From: Candidatus Magasanikbacteria bacterium RIFCSPHIGHO2_01_FULL_41_23
Lineage (GTDB): Bacteria; Patescibacteria; ABY1; Magasanikbacterales; UBA922
Length of the DNA stretch: 64,000 nt
NCBI GenBank assembly: GCA_001782805.1
Contig: MFPT01000021.1
Span: 37,738 to 101,737 of the forward strand
Direction: 5' to 3'
The notes beneath the pieces are model-generated. The model was not told the origin of the DNA. It was given only the letters and a program-made list of their open reading frames with translations, and searched no databases. Positions 25,364-33,300 of this stretch are shown here, piece by piece; position 1 is the first letter of the stretch; the number at the start of each line of letters is the position of its first letter. The translations under genes were made by a program, and so were the position numbers.

Positions 25364-26422
25364 ATGTCCAAAGATTTACAAAAATTACATAATGAGAGTT
25401 TGGTGCACATTGCGACTGCGCTTGATTTGGCACAATTGGAAGCGGTTGAATTATCGTTATTTTCGCGCCAAAACGGTCGACTGACTATGCTCATGAAAGA
25501 AATAGCTACTGTTTTGCCGGCGGAAAAAAAAGCGTATGGTGAATCTTGCAACACAGTAAAAGAAGAATTAATCGGTTCGATTGCCAAGCGTCGTGAAGAA
25601 TTGACGAATGTGCGCTGGAAAACAATTGCCAATGATGAGCGGATTGATCCCTCGGCTCCGCTCGGGACAAGTTCTTCGTCCATGACAAGAGCACAAAAAA
25701 AGAATTACGGTTCGCTTCATCCCATAAGTCGCGTGCAATACGATTTGGAGGATTTGTTTACTTCCATGGGGTTTATGGTGCTGGATGGTCCGGAATTGGA
25801 AAGCGATTATTATAATTTTGAAGCGCTTAATATTCCGGCCGATCATCCGGCGCGCGACATGCATGATACTTTTTATCTTAAAAATAATCCGAGTTGGGTA
25901 ATGCGCACGCATACCTCGCCGGTTCAAGTCAGAGCTATGGAAAAATATGGTGCGCCTTTACGCGCGATTGTTCCCGGACGTTGTTTCCGGAATGAAGCAA
26001 CTGATCCGCGCCACGAGCATACGCTATATCAATTGGAAGGATTGGTGATTGATCGCGGTATTAATTTTGCGCATTTGAAAGGCATTATTGCCACAGTGGC
26101 CAAACATTTGTATGGAGGGGAAACCAAAGTTCGATTTCTGCCAAAATTTTATCCTTTTGTTGAGCCGGGAGTGCGCGGCGAAGTTACGTGTTTTTTGTGT
26201 CATGGCACTGGCTGTCGCGTGTGCAAAAATACGGGTTGGCTGGAAATTTTTGGCGCGGGCATGATGCATCCGAATGTTCTCCGTGCTGGGAAAATTGATC
26301 CGGAAAAATATTCCGGCTTGGCGTTTGGACTTGGTTTGTCGCGTTTGGTAATGCTTAAATACGCGATTCCGGATGCGCGCTATGCACTGGGCGGAGATTT
26401 GCGATTTTTAAATCAGTTTTAA
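25364..26422 (+). CDS. pheS: Phenylalanyl-tRNA synthetase alpha subunit
   Basis: A 352-aa class II synthetase subunit. The N-terminal coiled coil (about 1-90) binds tRNA. The catalytic core has motif 1 around 'HPISRVQYDLEDLFTSMGF', motif 2 'RCFRNEATDPRHEHTLYQLE' and motif 3 'GLAFGLGLSRLVMLKY'. A Cys-rich loop 'CFLCHGTGCRVCKNTGW' may bind zinc, as in some lineages. A GC-rich palindrome is inserted in frame at 25645-25680 between the coiled coil and the core. It is followed by pheT at 57 nt. Confidence 0.97.
   Translation: MSKDLQKLHNESLVHIATALDLAQLEAVELSLFSRQNGRLTMLMKEIATVLPAEKKAYGESCNTVKEELIGSIAKRREELTNVRWKTIANDERIDPSAPLGTSSSSMTRAQKKNYGSLHPISRVQYDLEDLFTSMGFMVLDGPELESDYYNFEALNIPADHPARDMHDTFYLKNNPSWVMRTHTSPVQVRAMEKYGAPLRAIVPGRCFRNEATDPRHEHTLYQLEGLVIDRGINFAHLKGIIATVAKHLYGGETKVRFLPKFYPFVEPGVRGEVTCFLCHGTGCRVCKNTGWLEIFGAGMMHPNVLRAGKIDPEKYSGLAFGLGLSRLVMLKYAIPDARYALGGDLRFLNQF
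25645..25680. repeat. In-frame palindromic insertion in pheS
   Basis: Core 'ctcggctccgctcggg' followed by 'acaag'. Encodes 'DPSAPLGTSSSS' in the linker between the coiled coil and catalytic core, a tolerant site. Confidence 0.75.
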
Positions 26423-26479
26423 TGTATGTTTACAAAATAAAAATCTTATTTTGTTACTAATCCGGTTAAATTATTTTGT

Positions 26480-28933
26480 ATGTTGATTTCAAAAAATTGG
26501 CTCCGCGATTTTGTTTTTTTGCCTGATGCGTTTGATGCGCTGGATTTGGCGCGGCGATTGTCATTGTCAACGGTTGAAGTGGAAAATGTGACTGAACAAA
26601 GCGCGGCATTTGCTGGTTTGGTTGTCGGAAAAATTATGGCGATTGAATCACATTCGGACGCGCAAAAATTAAAAGTCTGTGAAGTTGATGTGGGCGATAA
26701 AACTTTGTCCATTGTGTGCGGAGGAGCAAATCTTTCGGTGGGAATGAAAGTGGTAGTGGCGAAAATTGGTGCTCGTGTGCGTTGGCATGGAGAAGGGGAA
26801 TCTATTGTTTTGGAATCAGCGACGATTCGCGGCGTAAAATCATTTGGCATGATTTGCGCGAGCGATGAAATTGGTTTATTGGATCGTTTTCCGAAAAGCG
26901 TGGCCAATGAAATTATTGATTTAAGTAAGCATAAAGCTCGGTCGGGAACTGCTTTGTCCGAAGCTCTGGGCTTGGATGATGTGATTTTTGAAATTGATAA
27001 TAAATCAATGACGAATCGACCGGATTTGTGGAGCCATTATGGCGTCGCGCGTGAGATTGCGGCTTTGACCGGAAAAAAATTTAAAACGATTAAACCGCCA
27101 ATGATACTTGAAGGTAATACAATAAAGATATCGGTTAAAAATGGAGCAAAAGATTTGTGTTCGCGGTATATGGCGGTGGCGATGAATGATGTGTCGCCGA
27201 TTGCGTCGCCGGAATGGTTGCGCGCGCGTTTGGAAGCGATTGGTCAGCGATCCATAAATGCAATTGTGGATTTGACTAATTATGTGATGTTTGAACTTGG
27301 TCAGCCTTTGCACGCGTTTGATGCCGATAAAATCGGGAATCATAACGGTGAAGTGGCTTTGACCGTACGTTTGGCCAATGCGGGAGAAAATTTTATTACA
27401 CTTGATGCCAAAAAGTTGACATTAACAAATACTACGTTGGCGATTGCCAATGATACGGAAATATTGGCGCTCGCAGGAATTAAGGGCGGAGAAAATAGCG
27501 GAGTTGATACCAAAACCACTCGCGTTATATTTGAAGCGGCCACGTTTAATGCCGGTTCAGTGCGTAAAACTTCCACGGCTTTGGGAATTCGTACTGATTC
27601 TTCGGCTCGATTTGAAAAAAGTTTGGATCCACATTTGCCCGCAGTTGCTTTGCGTCGCGTAGTTGAATTGGCACAGAAGATTTGGCCTATGGCAACAGTC
27701 GCGAGTATAGTTGTTGATATCACTAATTTTTCTTCGACTCCTATTATCGTTAATTTAACCTGCTCTTTTATCAATGAGCGTTTGGGAGTTCAGATAGAAG
27801 AAAAAAAAATCGTGAATATTTTGGAACGATTGGGTTTTGCAGTTGTTAGAAAAAAGGATGCTTTGGCAGTTACCGTACCAAGCTGGCGTGCAACCAAAGA
27901 CATTTCGATCAAAGAAGATATTGTGGAAGAAGTGGTGCGATTGTATGGTTATGAAAATATTCCGGCCGAATTTCCTCTGTGCCAGATTGCTCCGGCCGCG
28001 CCCAATGAATTGCGTAATTTGGAACGAGAAATCAAAGAAATTTTAGCGCGCGAATGTGGTTTTACTGAAGTGTATAATTATTCTTTTGCGTCGTCTGAAT
28101 GGCTCGCTCGTTTAGGATTATCAACCGAAAATTTTTTGGCGTTGGATAATCCAATCGCCAAGGATCGGCCATTATTGCGTCGCGATCTTATTCCCGGACT
28201 TTTGGAAAATATTGAATATAATGCTCATCGTTTTGACAATGTTAGTTTATTTGAAATCGGCCGAGTGTATCGCTCGGATACAGCGGGAGAGCGGGCTCGA
28301 CAAAATTCCGGCGAATTATTGCCTGATCAGCCATTAATGCTTGGTTTGGCTGTGCTGGAAAAAAATAATAATCAGCCATTTTTTATTTTGGCTGACGCGA
28401 TTCGGAATATTGGCGAGCGGCTGGGATATTTTTTTTCTTTTTCCGAAATGGAAAATTCCTTGCCACTTTTTCATCCTGGCCGGATAGCACACATTATGTG
28501 CGGGGAAATTGAGTTAGGTAAAATTGCGGAAATTCATCCGGAGAAACAATTAAAGTTAGGCATTGATGCTCGTGTTGCCGTGGCGGAATTTTCTTTATCC
28601 GCGTTGCTATTATTGGCATCGACGCCGCGTCGCTATGTTTCCATCCCTAATTTTCCCGAAGTTGAACGCGACATTGCAATTATTGTTGACAAAAAGAAAT
28701 CACATTCTGAAATAGAAACAATTATGCTTGGCGCTCATTCTCTTTTGCAGCGCGTAGAATTGTTTGATATATATGAAGATACACAGATTGGGCCAGATAA
28801 AAAAAGTATAGCATATCATGTGACGTATGCCTCAGACGATCATACTCTTGCCACGGCGGAAATTGATGCGGCACAGGCCGTAATTTTGAAAATTCTTACC
28901 AAAAAATGCGGCGCAATGTTGCGTGGTGAATAG
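26480..28933 (+). CDS. pheT: Phenylalanyl-tRNA synthetase beta subunit
   Basis: An 817-aa subunit with the standard domain order: N-terminal 'MLISKNWLRDFV', a tRNA-binding OB fold (about 40-150, with 'SDAQKLKVCEVDVGD' and 'CGGANL'), the B3/B4 region with 'NRPDLWSHYGVAREIAAL' and 'TKTTRVIFEAATFN', the B5 DNA-binding-like domain, the class II-like core ('VRLYGYENIPAEFP', 'RRDLIPGLLENI') and the C-terminal FDX-ACB domain ('PEVERDIAIIVD', 'ELFDIYED'). Complete. Confidence 0.97.
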   Translation: MLISKNWLRDFVFLPDAFDALDLARRLSLSTVEVENVTEQSAAFAGLVVGKIMAIESHSDAQKLKVCEVDVGDKTLSIVCGGANLSVGMKVVVAKIGARVRWHGEGESIVLESATIRGVKSFGMICASDEIGLLDRFPKSVANEIIDLSKHKARSGTALSEALGLDDVIFEIDNKSMTNRPDLWSHYGVAREIAALTGKKFKTIKPPMILEGNTIKISVKNGAKDLCSRYMAVAMNDVSPIASPEWLRARLEAIGQRSINAIVDLTNYVMFELGQPLHAFDADKIGNHNGEVALTVRLANAGENFITLDAKKLTLTNTTLAIANDTEILALAGIKGGENSGVDTKTTRVIFEAATFNAGSVRKTSTALGIRTDSSARFEKSLDPHLPAVALRRVVELAQKIWPMATVASIVVDITNFSSTPIIVNLTCSFINERLGVQIEEKKIVNILERLGFAVVRKKDALAVTVPSWRATKDISIKEDIVEEVVRLYGYENIPAEFPLCQIAPAAPNELRNLEREIKEILARECGFTEVYNYSFASSEWLARLGLSTENFLALDNPIAKDRPLLRRDLIPGLLENIEYNAHRFDNVSLFEIGRVYRSDTAGERARQNSGELLPDQPLMLGLAVLEKNNNQPFFILADAIRNIGERLGYFFSFSEMENSLPLFHPGRIAHIMCGEIELGKIAEIHPEKQLKLGIDARVAVAEFSLSALLLLASTPRRYVSIPNFPEVERDIAIIVDKKKSHSEIETIMLGAHSLLQRVELFDIYEDTQIGPDKKSIAYHVTYASDDHTLATAEIDAAQAVILKILTKKCGAMLRGE

Positions 28934-28947
28934 TGCTGTGGTATACT
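28919..28947 (+). promoter_or_regulatory. Promoter within the end of pheT
   Basis: TTGCGT, 17 nt, TATACT with an extended -10 TGG; it would drive the gene at 29005. Confidence 0.45.
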
Positions 28948-29004
28948 TTATTTAATTAAAAAACCTGATAAAGTTTTTTAAACTTTCATTTTTAAATTTT
29001 AAGT

Positions 29005-29337
29005 ATGCCTGTCACGTCTACTCAAGATTTTTTGTTTATTGTTTTATCGTTATGTGTTTTGTGGTTTACGGTTTTTTTATGTTGGCTGTTGTACCAAGCG
29101 GGCCGAGTTCTGCGCAACGCCAACAGAATTATTGAAGGCTTGACCAACAAATTGGAATTGATTTCCGAAGCAGTGGAATTTATCAAGAAAAAAGTTGATG
29201 GTTTATCCAGCAATATGGGAATTGTCAGTTCACTCGCGAGTGGAGTGATGGAACGATTTGTCGTGGGCAAAATCGCCAAAAAATTTGAAGAACGGGTGGA
29301 AGAGAACAAAAAGAAAAAAGTAGGGAAGAGAAGATAA
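29005..29337 (+). CDS. Small membrane-anchored coiled-coil protein
   Basis: A 110-aa protein with one N-terminal membrane helix (about 8-30) and a long amphipathic helix rich in Lys and Glu ('IIEGLTNKLELISEAVEFIK'), ending in a poly-basic tail. The layout resembles DUF948-like proteins, which are frequent in Patescibacteria. No catalytic motif. Monocistronic with its own promoter and a bidirectional terminator. Confidence 0.65.
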   Translation: MPVTSTQDFLFIVLSLCVLWFTVFLCWLLYQAGRVLRNANRIIEGLTNKLELISEAVEFIKKKVDGLSSNMGIVSSLASGVMERFVVGKIAKKFEERVEENKKKKVGKRR

Positions 29338-29350
29338 TAATCGAATATAA

Positions 29351-29378
29351 AAAAATCCCCTTAACGAAGGGGATTTTT
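29351..29378. terminator. Bidirectional terminator
   Basis: Stem AAAAATCCCC with GGGGATTTTT around an 8-nt loop, between convergent genes. It has A- and T-runs on both sides, so it serves both strands. Confidence 0.9.
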
Positions 29379-29390
29379 AATGTTATAAAT

Positions 29391-30230
29391 TTATTCCACT
29401 ACCAAAGTTCCTTTCATGGATTTGTGTCCGGAACCGCAGAAAACACTGCAGGTGAATGGGAATGAGCCGGATTTATCCGCAACAAATTCTACGTTTACCG
29501 TTTCTCCGGCTTTAAATTTTTTGTTTACATTAAATTCAGGCAAAGCAAAACCATGTTCAACATCAGTACTAGTAATCGTTAATTTTACCGTATCGCCTTT
29601 TTTGACGCTTATTGTTGAGGGAGAAAATTCCCAGTTTTTCGCAGTCAATGTGAATGATTTTACCGCTGATTTGAGATCAACTTTAACTTCTGTTTTTGTT
29701 TCAGTTTTTAATTCTGGTTTTACTTCTACGGTAATTTTAGCGTTGGTGTTGGCTGAGGTTTTTGTATCGGTTTCTCCAGCTGATTTGGTTACTTGAAATG
29801 AACCGGACACTCCTACATTGTTGACGGTTACAGGGACATCATCTCCGGGAAATTCAAAAATTCCTTTTTTATTAAGATCAACATGGAGCATCACATGCAC
29901 AATTGGCGTGACTTTTTTCGCGTCAACTGTAACTTTTACATCCGTATGTTCTCCGGTTAAAACAGCTGTTTGACCAATTATTTCGCTTGGCACACCGTCT
30001 TTATCCGCATGAACCACGACCCAGCCATCAGTGGTCAATATAACTTTTGGCACATAAACGGTTGAATTGACGAGTGTTTGGTTTGCAACGTTAACTGAGG
30101 CAGTCACAAGTTCTTTGTACGCAGTGGTAGACAAATCACTCTCGATTTTCGTTTTTTGGCCGCAACCGCCACCAATTAATAACAAAGCAGTCAAAGCGAG
30201 TCCAAGCGATAGAGTGGTTTGTGTGCGCAT
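29391..30230 (-). CDS. Lipoprotein with C-terminal CuA-type cupredoxin domain
   Basis: A 279-aa exported protein with a lipobox ('LLIGGGC', Cys23). About residues 30-155 form a beta-rich domain of the kind found in some archaeal and bacterial surface proteins ('GVPSEIIGQTAVLTG'). A Lys/Thr-rich linker follows (about 155-185), then a cupredoxin domain (about 190-279) with the upstream ligand in 'VEHGFALPEF' and the block 'CSVFCGSGHKSM', matching the C-x3-C-x3-H-x2-M binuclear CuA site of cytochrome oxidase subunit II and N2O reductase. No oxidase subunit is nearby, so the role (copper binding or electron transfer at the surface) is open. Confidence 0.85.
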   Translation of the reverse strand: MRTQTTLSLGLALTALLLIGGGCGQKTKIESDLSTTAYKELVTASVNVANQTLVNSTVYVPKVILTTDGWVVVHADKDGVPSEIIGQTAVLTGEHTDVKVTVDAKKVTPIVHVMLHVDLNKKGIFEFPGDDVPVTVNNVGVSGSFQVTKSAGETDTKTSANTNAKITVEVKPELKTETKTEVKVDLKSAVKSFTLTAKNWEFSPSTISVKKGDTVKLTITSTDVEHGFALPEFNVNKKFKAGETVNVEFVADKSGSFPFTCSVFCGSGHKSMKGTLVVE

Positions 30231-30256
30231 AGTATTAAATTAAGAATTATTTTTTA

Positions 30257-30285
30257 AGTATAAGCCGTGTAAAAATTGTCGTCAA
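30257..30285 (-). promoter_or_regulatory. Promoter of the cupredoxin gene
   Basis: TTGACG, 17 nt, TATACT on the minus strand. Confidence 0.6.
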
Positions 30286-30291
30286 CCCCAC

Positions 30292-30320
30292 TTTACACTC
30301 TCTCCAAAAAACCGTACAAT
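30292..30320 (+). promoter_or_regulatory. Promoter of dnaE
   Basis: TTTACA, 17 nt, TACAAT. The 27-nt leader carries a remnant of the dispersed palindrome (about 30332-30343). Confidence 0.5.
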
Positions 30321-30353
30321 CCACTTTACTAGTTCGACAGGCTCACTATAAAT

Positions 30354-33300
30354 ATGACTGATTTTGTCCATCTTCATGTCCACTCGCATTATTCGCTCTT
30401 GAATGGCTTAACCAAAATAAAAGCCTTGGTTAAGGCGGCGAAAGCGCGGGGATTTTCCGCTTTAGCATTGACTGATTATGGATCAATGTATGGCGCTATT
30501 GAATTTTATCAAGCGTGTTTGGCCGAAGGAATTAAACCGATTATTGGATTTGAAGCATACATTGCTCCACGAAGTAGACTTGATAAAGATCCGGCGCATG
30601 ATTCGACATTGTATCATTTAATATTACTCGCGGAAAATTATAATGGCTATAAAAATTTAATGAAGCTGTCGTCGTTTGGCCATTTGGAAGGATTTTTTAA
30701 TGGGAAACCACGCATTGATAAAGAATTGTTGCGGAAATATCATGAAAATATAATTGTTTTGTCCGGACCGATTGAAGGCGAAATTCCCACATTAATAAAA
30801 AATGGTGAGATTGCCAAAGCCAAAGCAGTGGCGCGGGAATATCAAGAAATGTTCAGTTCGACTTCGCTCACCGCGAGTGGATCGGATTATTTTTATTTGG
30901 AATTGGAAGATCATCCGGCAATCTCCGGCCAAATTGAAGTGAATACTAAATTAATTGAATTGGGAAAAGAATTGGGAATTCCGTTGGTGGTAACGCGTGA
31001 TGTACATTATTTAAATCCGGATGATGATGAGGCGCAAGATATTTTGCGTTGTATTGCCGAAGGTTGGCGCGTGGATCAGCCGAATAGAATTGATTATCGC
31101 GGCGTTGATCGGTCGTTCGCGACTGGCGATGATATTGCCGCGCGTTTTCGGCATGTTCCGGAAGCAATTGCCAATACGATAAAAATTGCGGAGCGTGTGA
31201 ACATTCAAATAGAATTAAACAAATGGCATTTTGCGCCAGTGGAATTACCTCCGGGCAAAACTGCGGACGATGTTTTGGCCGAAGAAGCACATAATCGCGT
31301 TACGATTTATTTTAAAGAAAAAACGGCTGAACTTACTGAACGTTTGAATTATGAATTGGAAATTATTAAAACAAAAAAATATTCGCCGTATTTTTTGTGC
31401 GTGGCGGATTTTGTGCGTTATGCCAAAGATCATGGGATTGTGGAATCAACGCGTGGTTCAGCCGCTGGTTCATTGGTGTCGTATGTTATGGGAATTACGA
31501 CTGTGGATCCGATGCGATTTAATTTGCCGTTTGAACGATTTTTAAATCCGTTTCGTCCCAGTCCACCGGATGTGGATACGGATTTTGCCGATGATCGTCG
31601 CGATGAAATGATTGAATATGTCACGAAAAAATATGGCGCGGATAAAGTGGCGCAAATTATTACGTTTGGAACTATGGCCGCGCGCGCCAGTGTGCGCGAT
31701 GTTGGTCGTGCTTTGGGATTCGCGTATTCTTTTTGCGATCAAGTGGCCAAATTAATTCCGCAAGGCGCGCAAGGTTTTCCCATGACGATTGGTCGCGCAC
31801 TGACGGAAGAACCGGATTTGAAAAAATTATATGAACAAAACGCGGATGTAAAACGTTTGTTGGATTTGGCGCGAAAAGTTGAAGGCTGTGCGCGGCATAC
31901 TTCCATTCATGCGGCCGGAGTGGTGATTGCGCCGACCGCGCTGATGGATTTTTCGCCCGTGCAATATGAAACCGGTGGCACGCGGATTACCACGCAATAT
32001 GAAATGAAATCCGTGGAAGCGGCCGGAGTTTTAAAAAATGATTTTTTGGGAATTCGCAATTTGGCGATTTTGGGAAACGCGGTGGAATTCGTGAAAAAAA
32101 CCACGGGTCAAGAAATTGATATTTATAATTTACCGTTGGACGATGCCAAAGTTTATGAAATGTTGGCGCGCGGAGAAACGATGGGTGTTTTTCAGCTTGG
32201 TGGTTCGGGTATGACGCGCTGGCTAAAAGAACTGAAACCAAACCGGATTGAAGATATTATGGCCATGGTGGCGCTGTATCGTCCTGGACCAATGGAATCT
32301 ATTCCCGAATATATTCGCCGCAAATATAATCCTGAGGCGGTAAAATTTTTTGATTCGCGGTTGGAAAAAATTCTCGGCGCTTCGTATGGATTGTTGGTAT
32401 ATCAAGACGATGTGATGTTGACTGCGATCGCACTCGCTGGTTATGATTGGATGGAAGCGGATAAGTTTCGCAAAGCCATGGGCAAAAAAATTCCCGAAGA
32501 AATGGCCAAACAAAAAGAACAATTTTATAAAGGTTGTCAGGAAATAGGCAAAGTAAAAAAAGATATTGTTGATGAAATTTGGCATGCGATTGAACCGTTT
32601 GCCGCGTATGGGTTTAATAAATGTTTGGTAGGAGAGACTGAAATTGTGGACGCGGCAACCGGAGCAATAAGAACCATCAAGGAAATGTACGAGCAAAAAT
32701 CGAGGATGTCGGTATTAAGTTTGTCGGGCTATAAGAAATTAATTAAAAGAAAAATAATTGATATCTATAAAAACGGGAAGAAGCCAGTGTGGGAAATTAC
32801 TATTCGCAGTGGCCGGAAAATTACTGCCACGGGCAATCATCCCTTTTTAAAATTTGGCGGCTGGTTCAATTTAGAAAAATTATGTGTCGGTGATTTGATC
32901 GCCGTACCAAGAAAAATTGACTATCGGCCGAGTGCTGATTTAGATTCTAAAAAATTAAAAGTATTGGGCTATTTGTTATCAGAAGGAAATCTCTGTCATC
33001 CTTACGGCGTTTATTTTTATTCTTCAGTCGAGGTAGAAATCCAAGATTTTATTACCGCTGTAAAATCATTTTCTAATTCTAATGTTACGATTAATAGAAG
33101 TAAAAGCGCAGCAGCTGTCTATGTGGGGCAAATCAATCCCAAATTTAGGAACAATTTAATGTTGTGGCTTAAAGAGCTGGGTTTGTATAACAAAAAAGCC
33201 ACGGAAAAATTTATTCCCGAATTTATTTTCAAATTATCACCGGAAAAAATCGCAGTGTTGGTTGGATCGATGTGGCAGGGCGATGGCTGTGTACATGATG

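Noticed and set aside
30346..30354. TATAAA directly before dnaE as its -10 box
   Set aside because: It ends 2 nt before the ATG, which would put the transcription start inside the second codon. The TTTACA-17-TACAAT pair upstream is a better fit.
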